NCBI GenBank assembly: GCA_965199235.1
Contig: CBDAQU010000001.1
Location: 372,001 to 436,000, forward strand
Source: BOG-908 sp965199235
GTDB lineage: Bacteria; Pseudomonadota; Alphaproteobacteria; Acetobacterales; Acetobacteraceae
Direction: 5' to 3'
Length of the DNA stretch: 64,000 bases
Both the position numbers and the translations under genes were made by a program. This document shows, in pieces, positions 26,316-34,185 of the stretch (position 1 is the first letter of the stretch; each line of letters opens with the position of its first letter). The notes under the pieces were generated by a model. The model was not told the origin of the DNA, made no database searches, and was given only the letters and a program-made list of their open reading frames with translations.

Positions 26316-28934
26316 TCAGTCCGGACCCTCGACGAGCTCCCTGACCCGCTCCCCGAGCATGTCCATAGAGAACGGCTTGGTGAGGACGTGCATGCCGGTT
26401 TCCAGGTGACCGTGGCCGACCACCGCGTTCTCGGCATAGCCGGTAATGAACAGCACTTTGAGGTTGTGGCGCAGGGCTCGGGCGGCGTCGGCGACCTGTC
26501 GACCATTAAGGCCAGGCAAGCCGACATCGGTGATGAGCAGGTCGATCTTGGTGGCGCCTTCCAAAATCTTGAGCCCTGCCGGTCCGTCCGCAACCTCGAT
26601 GGTGCGATAGCCGAGCTCACCCAGCACGTCGGAGATCAGCATGCGTATCGCCGGCTCGTCGTCGACGATGAGCACTGTGGCCTCGGTCTTCGCAGGCGAC
26701 GTCACATGCTCGGGTTCCACCACGAGCGCCTCCTCCGGGTTTGCTCCCAGGAATCGCGGCAGGTAGAGACAGACGAGCGTTCCCTTGCCGAGCTCCGAAT
26801 AAATGCGCGCCTGGCCGCCCGATTGCTGCGCGAAACCGTAGATCATCGAAAGGCCAAGACCTGTGCCCTGGCCGATCGGCTTGGTGGTGAAGAAAGGATC
26901 GAAGGCCTTGGCGACCACGTCGGGCGCCATGCCCGTTCCGCTATCGGACACGCACAAGGTGACGTACTGCCCGCGCGACATGTTGCGATCCTGCGCGGAC
27001 CGCTTGTCCATCCACTTGTTGGCCGTCTCTATTGTGAGCTGGCCGCCATGGGGCATAGCGTCGCGGGCGTTGATGCAGAGGTTCAGCAGCGCGTTCTCCA
27101 GCTGGCTCGGATCGACCAGCGTGTTCCACAGCCCTGCCGAACCGACGACTTCCACCCTGACCTCCGGCCCCACGGTGCGCTTGACCAGCTCCTCCATGCC
27201 GGCAACCAGGCTGTTCACGTTCACCGATTTGGGAGAGAGCGTCTGCCGCCGCGAGAATGCGAGCAGCCGGTGGGTGAGCGCCGCGGCCCTTTTGGCGGAG
27301 CTTTCTGCTGCGGCCACGTAGCGTTCGATGTTGTCCGTGCGGCCCTGGGCGATGCGCGTCCTCATGAGTTCCAGGCTGCCGGTGACGCCGGTCAGCAGGT
27401 TGTTGAAGTCATGTGCCAGGCCACCGGTAAGTTGGCCGACCGCCTCCATCTTCTGCGATTGGCGCAGGGCGGCCTCGGCCTCCATCAACTCGGCGGTGCG
27501 TGCGATCACCTCGGCTTCCAGCGACGAGGCAAGCCTGCGCAGATCGTGCTCGGCGCGACGGCGTTCGACGACCATCCTGGTGCGGTTGGCGATCTCCCGA
27601 ACGAAGTTGAGATCCCCGTCCGACCAGACGCGAGGTGTGGCGTTGTTCAGGTAGAGCAGGGCAACCAGGCGGCCCTGCTCGGTCACCGGCATGTTGATAA
27701 ACGACTGTGCGCTGATCGACTTCAGGGCATCGGCCGTGGCGCTCGTCCGCCCGTCCAGCTCCGCATCGGCGACCACCACCGTCTCGCCTTTTTTCAGGTT
27801 GTCGATGTAGGAACCGAAATCGCGGAAGTTGAGCGTTCCGGCGAGGCTGGCGATGCCGGGTGCGTTCCAGTCCCGTTCGATGGCGATCGTCTCCAGGACC
27901 GTATCGATGGTGCCGTAGCCCGCCCTGCTGACGTCCAGGGTCTGCCCCAGCGTCTCGGCAGCGGCAAAGGCCAGATCCGCCGGCTCCTCCAGAACGCGAA
28001 ACCGGTCATCCAGCTTGGCGAGGGCAACCGTACGCTGTTCAGCCCGCTTGCGCGCGGTGATGTCGAGCGAAACGCCGGCCAGGTGCAGCGGCAAGCCATC
28101 CGCGCAGTATTCGACCCTGGCGCGAACCTCCACCCAGCCGGGTCTGCGTCCCTGCCGCGTCACACGATGCTCGATGGTGTAATCGGTGCCGGCCGCGATG
28201 CTGCGCGCAATTTCGGCCTGCATGCGCCCGCGGTCGTCTGGGTGCACGGCCTGTTCCATCTCCGCGAACGAGAACGGCACGCTTGGATCGCGACCGAAAG
28301 TTTCGCGGCAGATCGGCGAGGCGATAAGCTCGTGCGTCCTCAGGTTGAGCTGCCAGACACCGAGGCGCCCGGCCTCGGTTGCGACGCGCAGCCGGTCCTC
28401 GCTCTCTCGCTGGCGCAACAGCCGGTCGCCGATCTCGACGATCAGAGCAGCGTTGTGGGTCTCCAGCCCGACAAGTCGATCCCGCTCGATCGTCACGTCG
28501 ACCTGGCTGGCGAAGAAATAGGACAGCTCGCCGGCAGCGTTCCATACAGGAGCCAAGAGCAACCGGTTCCAGAACGGCGTGCCATCCTTGCGGTGGTTGC
28601 GGACGTCGATCTCCAGCGACACGCGGCCCTGCACCGCGGCCCTGATTTTGGCGACCACGTCGCGGTCGGTTTCGGGCCCCTGGAGAAAACGGCAGTTGCG
28701 GCCGAGGATCTCCTCCCGCGCGTAGCCGGTAAGCCGGCAGAAGGCGTTGTTGACGAACACCACCGGATTGTCGGCTTGCCTGGGATCGGTCATGATCATC
28801 GGCATGCGGGTGGCGCGGACCGCTGCGACGAAGGGATCGGTGCCGTCGTCCCGGCCCAGTATCTCGTCGGTGATCCTGGTTCCGTCCGTTTCGGCCTTGC
28901 GCCGGCGAGCAATGCCGAGGCTGGCTGCGTCCAT
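26316..28934 (-). CDS. LOV-domain hybrid histidine kinase (putative blue-light sensor)
   Basis: An 872-residue soluble kinase. Residues about 35-150 form a LOV-type PAS domain with the flavin-adduct signature GRNCRFLQ (Cys81), the FMN-contacting NHRKDGTPFWN and the ASQVDVT strand. A second PAS (GVWQLNLRTHE...WVEVRARVEY) and a GAF domain (FRVLEEPADLAF...ALLYLNNATPRVWSD) follow. The DHp motif GGLAHDFNN has phospho-acceptor His508, the ATPase has LLNLCINARDAMPHGG and GTGLGLSMIYGFAQQSGG, and a C-terminal receiver has Asp803 in LITDVGLPG. The ATG at 28934 is chosen because the longer upstream frame overlaps the next gene; GTG at 28946 is an alternative. No partner regulator is adjacent. Confidence 0.9.
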   Translation of the reverse strand: MDAASLGIARRRKAETDGTRITDEILGRDDGTDPFVAAVRATRMPMIMTDPRQADNPVVFVNNAFCRLTGYAREEILGRNCRFLQGPETDRDVVAKIRAAVQGRVSLEIDVRNHRKDGTPFWNRLLLAPVWNAAGELSYFFASQVDVTIERDRLVGLETHNAALIVEIGDRLLRQRESEDRLRVATEAGRLGVWQLNLRTHELIASPICRETFGRDPSVPFSFAEMEQAVHPDDRGRMQAEIARSIAAGTDYTIEHRVTRQGRRPGWVEVRARVEYCADGLPLHLAGVSLDITARKRAEQRTVALAKLDDRFRVLEEPADLAFAAAETLGQTLDVSRAGYGTIDTVLETIAIERDWNAPGIASLAGTLNFRDFGSYIDNLKKGETVVVADAELDGRTSATADALKSISAQSFINMPVTEQGRLVALLYLNNATPRVWSDGDLNFVREIANRTRMVVERRRAEHDLRRLASSLEAEVIARTAELMEAEAALRQSQKMEAVGQLTGGLAHDFNNLLTGVTGSLELMRTRIAQGRTDNIERYVAAAESSAKRAAALTHRLLAFSRRQTLSPKSVNVNSLVAGMEELVKRTVGPEVRVEVVGSAGLWNTLVDPSQLENALLNLCINARDAMPHGGQLTIETANKWMDKRSAQDRNMSRGQYVTLCVSDSGTGMAPDVVAKAFDPFFTTKPIGQGTGLGLSMIYGFAQQSGGQARIYSELGKGTLVCLYLPRFLGANPEEALVVEPEHVTSPAKTEATVLIVDDEPAIRMLISDVLGELGYRTIEVADGPAGLKILEGATKIDLLITDVGLPGLNGRQVADAARALRHNLKVLFITGYAENAVVGHGHLETGMHVLTKPFSMDMLGERVRELVEGPD

Positions 28935-29139
28935 GTTCTCAGTCACCGGCCACTCCGATTCTGCTGCTCGCACTGCGCCGGCGCCTAGCCCGGGATGTTC
29001 GTTTCGATACCGGGTCAGCACGGCGCTTTGGGGAATGCAATATGTCAAACACAAGCGCGGCTGCCGTATTCGTTTCGGGGACGCGTTTTCGCATATTCGG
29101 CCGGCCGGCGCGATCATCGCGGCGTCGGCCGCAAACGTC

Positions 29140-30348
29140 TCAGGCGTCGGTGATCCTTCGCGTCGTAAGCAACTGGTTGGCGACGCCGCAGAGGGCTGCG
29201 ACGGCGGAGGCGACCAGGAGTGCGGCGGTAAAGGCGCCGGTGGATTGAACGAGCGTGCCGGTGATGAGCGGCGCCAGCGAGCCGCCGACGGAGCCGCCGA
29301 TGTTGGCCATGGCTTCGACGGTGGCCACCAGTGACGGCGGCGCCAAGACTGCTGCCAGCGCCCAGCCGCTCGTGGTGGCCAGGTTGGCGCTGAAAAGGGC
29401 GACCGAAATCGCGGCGAGCGCCATGGCGGCACTGCCGGAAAGGGCCGCGAGCGCGCTGGCGCCGGCAGCCGCGTAAAGCCCCAGCGCCAACGGCCACTGG
29501 CGGGCGGCGCGCTCGCTGGTGACGCACGCCAACCGGTCCGACAACCAGCCGCCTCCTATGGCTCCTATGAAGCCGGCAGATTGCGGCAGCGCCGACCACA
29601 GACCCGCCTTCTCGGTGGACATCTGCCAGCGGTCGTGCAGGTAGCCGGGCAGCCAGGTGACGTACAGCCACGTCACGTAGACGGTGCCGGCGAACCCGAT
29701 CAGAAGACCCCACATCGCGCGTTGCCGCAGCAGGTCCAGCCACCGCGCCGGCCCGGCGATCCGCAGCACCTCGCCCGACGCGGCTTCAGGATTGCGGTAG
29801 ATCATGCCCCAGGCGACAGCGACCAGCAGGCCGGCGCCGCCGAGCACGGCGAAGCCCGCGCGCCAACCGAGCCACAGCATAAGCGGCGTCAGCACCAGCG
29901 GCGCGATCGCCGGTCCGAGGGAGGCGGACGCGTTCAGCAGGCCGAGCGGCACGGCGCGCTCGGCCGGCGCGAAGCGGTCGGCGCAGACCTTGGCGCCGCC
30001 GATGAACATCGGCGACTCGCCTAGGCCGAGGGCCACGCGGGCGGCGACGAAGCTCGGCAGGCCGGCCACCAGCGACGTGGCCACTTGAACCGCGGACCAG
30101 GCGGCAAGGCCGCAGGACAGCGCTGCGCGGGCGCCCATTCGATCGACCAGGCTGCCCGCCGGAAGCTGGGCCAGCGCGTAGCTCCACGCAAAGGCCGAGA
30201 GCAGCAAGCCGGCTTGAGCAGCCGAGAGGTGCAGGTCGCTACGGATCGTGGGCAAGGCGACGGAAACCGCCGAGCGGTCGATGAAATTGATGCAGCCGGC
30301 AAGCCCGAGCAAGCCGACCGCGACAATGCGGGACCGACGGTCCGTCAC
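29140..30348 (-). CDS. Major facilitator superfamily transporter
   Basis: A 402-residue, about 12-helix MFS permease. It shows NFIDRSAVSVALPTI in helix 1, GSLVDRMGARAAL between helices 2 and 3 (the family signature loop), and RVALGLGESPMFIGGAKVCADRF in helix 4, a pattern common in anion/cation symporters for organic acids such as hexuronate. The GTG at 30348 is preferred because the longer frame runs through cutA; the gap to cutA is then 10 bases, suggesting a shared transcript. The substrate is unresolved, most likely a carboxylate. Confidence 0.85.
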   Translation of the reverse strand: MTDRRSRIVAVGLLGLAGCINFIDRSAVSVALPTIRSDLHLSAAQAGLLLSAFAWSYALAQLPAGSLVDRMGARAALSCGLAAWSAVQVATSLVAGLPSFVAARVALGLGESPMFIGGAKVCADRFAPAERAVPLGLLNASASLGPAIAPLVLTPLMLWLGWRAGFAVLGGAGLLVAVAWGMIYRNPEAASGEVLRIAGPARWLDLLRQRAMWGLLIGFAGTVYVTWLYVTWLPGYLHDRWQMSTEKAGLWSALPQSAGFIGAIGGGWLSDRLACVTSERAARQWPLALGLYAAAGASALAALSGSAAMALAAISVALFSANLATTSGWALAAVLAPPSLVATVEAMANIGGSVGGSLAPLITGTLVQSTGAFTAALLVASAVAALCGVANQLLTTRRITDA

Positions 30349-30358
30349 ACGATCACTA

Positions 30359-30715
30359 TCAGCGCGCGCAGGACTGCCCGATCCAGTCCAGGTAAGCCGG
30401 ATCACCGTCCGCAACCGGGAAAGCGGCGATGCACGGGCAGTCATAGGGGTGGGCCGCTCGGATCGATTGCCGAACCCGGTCGAGCAGGTCGGCACGCGTC
30501 TTGATGATCATCACCGCTTCCTGGCCGGTCTCGATTCGGCCTTCCCAGCGATAGATGGCCCGCATGCCCGGCAGTAGATTGACGCAGGCTGCGACACCCG
30601 TTTCGACCAGAGCGTGGCCTATCGCTTCTGCCGACTGGATATCCGGGTGGGTGACGTAGACGAAGACGATGTCGGTCGCCGTGCTACCCGAATACGAACC
30701 TGCCGCGCCGCTCAC
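30359..30715 (-). CDS. cutA: Divalent-cation tolerance protein CutA
   Basis: A 118-residue trimeric small protein. The family core is clear: FVYVTHPDIQSAEAIGHALVETGVAACVNLLPGMRAIYRW, then EGRIETGQEAVMIIKTRADLLDRVRQSIRAAHPYDCPCIAAFPV. CutA has been linked to copper tolerance, though its biochemical role is debated. An N-terminal extension of about 13 residues precedes the core. It sits between a small unknown gene upstream and the MFS gene downstream with gaps of 6 and 10 bases, so the three are probably one operon. Confidence 0.93.
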   Translation of the reverse strand: MSGAAGSYSGSTATDIVFVYVTHPDIQSAEAIGHALVETGVAACVNLLPGMRAIYRWEGRIETGQEAVMIIKTRADLLDRVRQSIRAAHPYDCPCIAAFPVADGDPAYLDWIGQSCAR

Positions 30716-30721
30716 CGTCCG

Positions 30722-30976
30722 CTAGCCTCCCGCGTGTCGCATCTCCCACAGGCGGAAATGCGCGTCGACCAGGGTCTGGGCCAGCCCCCATTGTGCGAAG
30801 GCTTGCACGCCGTCTCGTTCCACGATGCTTTCGGCCACCTTCAGCATTGCCTGAGCAGTATCGAGATCCTTCACGTGACACGCCAGGGAGAACGCCTCCA
30901 GCACCTTGGCGATCACGTGGTATGCCGGGCTGATCCCCAGATCAGGAAGTGCCGCTTTTTCACCCGATAATCCCAT
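30722..30976 (-). CDS. Small helical protein of unknown function
   Basis: An 84-residue, mainly helical protein (MGLSGEKAALPDLGISPAYH...VKDLDTAQAMLKVAESIVERDGVQAFAQWGL). There is no signal peptide, cysteine pair or known motif. The spacing of 6 bases to cutA supports a genuine gene expressed with it. I do not recognise the family; the pattern of amphipathic helices could make a small binding or adaptor protein. Confidence 0.55.
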   Translation of the reverse strand: MGLSGEKAALPDLGISPAYHVIAKVLEAFSLACHVKDLDTAQAMLKVAESIVERDGVQAFAQWGLAQTLVDAHFRLWEMRHAGG

Positions 30977-31086
30977 GATTGAGCTTGTGCTGGCCTGCCG
31001 TATCCAGTTGCAACCTAGTGGTTAAAGCCCGCCAAAGCAATTCAACCATTCTGAAGGAAAGTAGGTTGAAACTTGGATGCTCAATG

Positions 31087-31108
31087 TTCATCACGAATAG
31101 GTGATGAA
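31087..31108. promoter_or_regulatory. Palindrome in spacer (possible operator)
   Basis: TTCATCAC-GAATAG-GTGATGAA is a perfect 8-base inverted repeat with a 6-base centre, in the 255-base spacer between the divergent 30976 and 31232 genes. It could be an operator for a dimeric regulator or a transcript hairpin; no T-run follows. Confidence 0.3.
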
Positions 31109-31231
31109 GCGTCGCCCTGGCCGCCGGTGCTGCAGTCTGTCCTCACACGACCCGCTTGCCGTAAAGTGCACGCTGCATCAAGGATGACGGATGACGCCGG
31201 CGGCGCTGCCGTCCATTTTGGAGAACGACCG

Positions 31232-31465
31232 ATGCGTATCGCGCTGTTGATGGCACTCGTTGGCAGCCTCGGTTGCCTTCCGGCCATGGCACAGGTCGTT
31301 CCGCCGGCCGGGCCCGCCGCCGGTGCCGCCGCCAGCGCGGCGATCGCTCATCACGACCGGCAGGTTGCCCGGCACGCGGCCCGGACCGGCCACTACCGCA
31401 AAGCCGCGGCGTCGTCCCGCGCCGCCAACGCTGCGGCCGTAGATGCGAGCGTGGCGCCCCGCTAG
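31232..31465 (+). CDS. Small secreted Ala/Arg/His-rich protein
   Basis: A 77-residue protein with a signal peptide (MRIALLMALVGSLGCLPAMA, cleavage after AMA) and a mature part rich in Ala, Arg and His (HHDRQVARHAARTGHYRKAA). GGAGAACG lies upstream of the ATG at 31232, supporting that start over the longer frame. No family is recognised. A small basic periplasmic protein of this kind could bind metal or nucleic acid, but nothing shows this. Confidence 0.5.
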   Translation: MRIALLMALVGSLGCLPAMAQVVPPAGPAAGAAASAAIAHHDRQVARHAARTGHYRKAAASSRAANAAAVDASVAPR

Positions 31466-31639
31466 CTGGTTCAGGTGTTGAGGGAGCGGGCTGAACGCCT
31501 GCTCCTGTGCAGATGGCCGATCAGCCAGTTGGTCCGCGTACTTTGGTCGACTGTACTTCAGTCGATATAGAAGCATCGTAAGCCACGGCCTACCTTGCGA
31601 TGCGCCTCCTAGCGCCTGATCCATGCAAGGGGACGCGAC

Positions 31640-32215
31640 GTGGCCGATGTAAGACTTCATCCTGCGCTCGATCGCGGCGTCCTACCGGAGGCCGATGGTT
31701 TTGCCGGGGGCACGCTTGTGTGTCACTGCCCGGACCGTCCGGTGAAAGTGGCGATCTCCAGCCAGGTCCTGTTCAACCACGCCTGCGGATGCACCAAATG
31801 CTGGAAGCCCGAGGGCGCCATATTCTCCATCGTCGGCGTCGTCCCGGCAGGCTCCGTGCGCGTGCTCCAGAACGGCGACAAGCTGCGTGTCGTTGATCCG
31901 TCCGCCCTGATCCAACGCCATGCCTGCGCGGGGTGCGGCGTGCATATGTATGGCCCGGTCGAGCGCGAGCACGCCTTCAAAGGACTCGACTTCATCCATA
32001 CCGAGCTGAGCCACGAGGCTGGCTGGGCGCCGCCAGGCTTTGCTGCGTTTGTGTCCTCCGCCATCGAGGGCGGCGTCGCGCCGGACCGTATGGACGGGAT
32101 CCGTGCGCGCGTCCGCGACGTGGGCCTGGAACCGTACGATTGCCTGTCGCCGGGGCTGATGGACATGCTGGCCACCTACGCCGCCGACCATGCCAGAGCT
32201 GAACTCGCCGCCTGA
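31640..32215 (+). CDS. gfa: S-(hydroxymethyl)glutathione synthase (glutathione-dependent formaldehyde-activating enzyme)
   Basis: A 191-residue GFA-family enzyme that speeds condensation of formaldehyde with glutathione, the first step of formaldehyde detoxification. Zinc-ligand cysteines appear as LVCHCPDRPVKVAI, HACGCTKCWKPEGA and HACAGCGVHMYGPVE. The length and the FSIVGVVP and CAGCGVHMYG segments match the true Gfa subgroup rather than the shorter generic GFA proteins. The start is GTG at 31640, with AAGGGG about 10 bases upstream. The expected partner, glutathione-dependent formaldehyde dehydrogenase, is not in this window. Confidence 0.88.
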   Translation: MADVRLHPALDRGVLPEADGFAGGTLVCHCPDRPVKVAISSQVLFNHACGCTKCWKPEGAIFSIVGVVPAGSVRVLQNGDKLRVVDPSALIQRHACAGCGVHMYGPVEREHAFKGLDFIHTELSHEAGWAPPGFAAFVSSAIEGGVAPDRMDGIRARVRDVGLEPYDCLSPGLMDMLATYAADHARAELAA

Positions 32216-32265
32216 CGGGCCGTGTTGGACGACGGCTTGCCACCCCGCTCGCCACGGGTCCAAAT

Positions 32266-32472
32266 ATGCGCATGGTGACACGCAGCGACATACTCTGGCT
32301 CGGGATCTCGTCAGGGGTGACGGGCGGGCTGGTCGGCGGGTTCATGCTGGGCATCGGCATGGATCTGGCCGTGCACCAGCAACCCTGGGGGTTCCTGCTG
32401 ATCGTCCCTGGGGCGCCGGCATCCGGTTTGATCGGCTGGCTGCTGTCTCGACGGCTGGCCCGTCAGCTTTGA
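32266..32472 (+). CDS. Small membrane protein of unknown function
   Basis: A 68-residue protein with two predicted transmembrane helices (ILWLGISSGVTGGLVGGFMLG and GFLLIVPGAPASGLIGWLL) joined by a short loop, ending in basic residues. It follows gfa on the same strand by about 50 bases and could be co-transcribed. No family is recognised. It ends just before repeat A copy 4. Confidence 0.5.
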   Translation: MRMVTRSDILWLGISSGVTGGLVGGFMLGIGMDLAVHQQPWGFLLIVPGAPASGLIGWLLSRRLARQL

Positions 32473-32476
32473 CCCC

Positions 32477-32588
32477 GAGCAAATGCCACGCAGACTGGAC
32501 AGTCGGAGTGGTACAACTGCTGGTCAAACAAAGACTTGATCGGTTTTAGGTCAGCCTACTCGCGGAGTGTGTTCGTAACACGGTCCAG
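32477..32588 (+). repeat. Dispersed repeat A, copy 4
   Basis: Same orientation as copy 1: GAGCAAATGCCACGCAGACT ... CCTACTCGCGGAGTGTGTTC. It is more diverged than copy 2 in its distal third. It begins 5 bases after the preceding stop codon, as copy 1 does after its gene. Confidence 0.75.
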
Positions 32589-32646
32589 AGCATGATCGCT
32601 TTAGCTTGATCTTCAACCGCGATAAACATGCACGCTAAGACAACGA
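32589..32646 (+). repeat. Dispersed repeat C, copy 2
   Basis: AGCATGATCGCTTTAGCTTG followed by TCTTCAACCGCGATAAACATG, matching copy 1 at 26227-26268 in opposite orientation. It lies exactly between repeat A copy 4 and element B. Confidence 0.55.
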
Positions 32647-32987
32647 GCTAGCTGTCGCTACCACGGACGTTGTACCCGTCCGGGCTGCCGCGATCGGCGA
32701 GCGTCTGTCGTCTGCCGGGCCGCCTCAAGACTGACCCCTCGGGCGCCTTAAGCGGTGTTGACCCGGCCCGACAGACGACACGGAGTGCTGACATCGAGGC
32801 TGAGCCGTGGTGTGCAGCCCGTCGACCGCTTCTCGTCCTTGTTCGGTGGCAGACCTCGCTTGTCGGGGTGGCCCGCGGTCAAGACCCCCGCCGGCGCCCC
32901 GCAGGAGTTCAGTCTCGAGGGCCAGACGCCGCGGCAAGCACACTGCGACAGCAAGGAGGGACCACGTCCGTGGTAGCGACAGCTAGC
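32647..32987. mobile_element. 341-bp non-autonomous element B with perfect 24-bp terminal inverted repeats
   Basis: The ends 32647-32670 and 32964-32987 are exact reverse complements (outer part GCTAGCTGTCGCTACCACGG). The interior has further inverted pairs, such as CGTCTGTCGTCTGCCGGGCC against GGCCCGACAGACGAC-type sequence about 40 bases on, and no convincing gene; frames inside look like shadow. Size and structure fit a MITE or an internally deleted insertion sequence. A partial copy of the left end lies at 3941-3985. No target-site duplication is obvious. Bases 32988-33232, between it and the next gene, hold only a leader. Confidence 0.7.
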
Positions 32988-33232
32988 GCCTGATCGCTTC
33001 GTCTGCCAGAGGCGATCAGGCTGCAGGATCGCTCTCAAAAAAGCATCGCGGGCCGAGTGCAGAGACCCTGCCCCGCCATACCCGCCTCGGGCGCCTTGCC
33101 TGCAGCCTTCCTCCAACGCTGCTAGCCACCCGGCTAGCGAATATCCTCCCAACATGTGCAATCTGGAGTAGAATTCTACCTCGAACCTGAGTTAAACGGT
33201 TCTGCAACTTTTAGTTTGCAGGAAGACGATCT

Positions 33233-34123
33233 ATGCACGCTGCCGTCATGTTGCCGAGGATCGCCAGCGACCGCAGGTTGGCGACATGCTGGGGCTTGAT
33301 CGCCGGGTTGACCATCGCGCTCGTGTCGAGCTCCGCCTCCACCGCTCAGGCGGGCACGCTGACCTTCGATGACGAGTTTACCAGTTTCGTGTCTTCGCCC
33401 GACGGTTCGGCAGGCTGGATGACGTCGTTTCCTGGCCAGAACCGGTCGCTGTGGTCCAACCACGATGGCGAATGGTACTCCGATGCCAGCGTCGGGGTGA
33501 ATCCGTTCTCGCTGAAAAACGGCGTGCTGAACATCACCGCCGCGCCGGCAGGCCCGGGAGACGCGCCGGACGGCCTGCAATACACATCCGGGATCATCAC
33601 CACATACGCGTCGTTTTCGCAGCTCTATGGAATTTTTGCGATACGGGCAAAACTGCCGGCTGGCCAGGGCTTGTGGCCGGCCTTTTGGCTGTTGCCGGCA
33701 AGCAACCAGTACACGGCCGAGCTCGACGCGTTCGAGGTGCTGGGACAAGCGCCCAAAACTGCGTATTTTTCCGCGATCGGCGCGAACCAGCAGGGCGTCT
33801 GGGGCAGCAACGTGCAGCAGTTGCAGACGGTCGACACGTCGGCCGCCTTCCACACCTACGCCGTCGATTGGGGGCCGAGCCAGATCACTTTTTTTGTCGA
33901 TGGCCAGAAGCTGGCGACGTCGCCGACGCCTGCCAGCATGAACACGCCGATGTACATGCTGATCAACCTGGCGGTCGGCGGCCAATGGAGCTGGCCAGGA
34001 CCACCGAACTCGTCCACGCCGATGCCCGCGACCATGCAGGTCAGATGGGTGAGGGCTTACGCCACGAAATTCACCCAGTCAGTATCAGGCACGCGCGCCA
34101 TCGTGATGCACAGCGCCCAGTGA
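33233..34123 (+). CDS. Secreted glycoside hydrolase family 16 protein
   Basis: A 296-residue secreted GH16 enzyme, a beta-jelly-roll hydrolase or transglycosylase of beta-glucans or galactans. A signal peptide (residues about 1-40, ending STAQA) precedes the catalytic domain. The catalytic signature ExDxxE is ELDAFE, with nucleophile Glu163, Asp165 and acid/base Glu168. Typical flanks are present: YGIFAIRAKLPAGQGLWPAFWLLP before it and FHTYAVDWGPSQITFFVDGQ after it, then LINLAVGGQWSWPG. It is followed by a likely terminator and an acyltransferase. Substrate is uncertain: a laminarin-type glucan or the cell's own exopolysaccharide. Confidence 0.9.
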   Translation: MHAAVMLPRIASDRRLATCWGLIAGLTIALVSSSASTAQAGTLTFDDEFTSFVSSPDGSAGWMTSFPGQNRSLWSNHDGEWYSDASVGVNPFSLKNGVLNITAAPAGPGDAPDGLQYTSGIITTYASFSQLYGIFAIRAKLPAGQGLWPAFWLLPASNQYTAELDAFEVLGQAPKTAYFSAIGANQQGVWGSNVQQLQTVDTSAAFHTYAVDWGPSQITFFVDGQKLATSPTPASMNTPMYMLINLAVGGQWSWPGPPNSSTPMPATMQVRWVRAYATKFTQSVSGTRAIVMHSAQ

Positions 34124-34136
34124 TCCATGTGACACC

Positions 34137-34165
34137 TGCCCCGAGCGAAGGGTGGGCCTTTTTTT
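34137..34165 (+). terminator. Probable rho-independent terminator after GH16 gene
   Basis: TGCCCCGAGCGAAGGGTGGG then CC and seven T residues (34159-34165). The stem is GCCC...GGGC with an internal mismatch. It lies 14 bases after the GH16 stop. Confidence 0.5.
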
Positions 34166-34185
34166 GCCACGCTTGAGGATTGAAC

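Noticed and set aside
26316..29432. Longer start of the LOV kinase at 29432
   Set aside because: The added 166 residues lie opposite no family sequence and overlap the MFS gene on the same strand.
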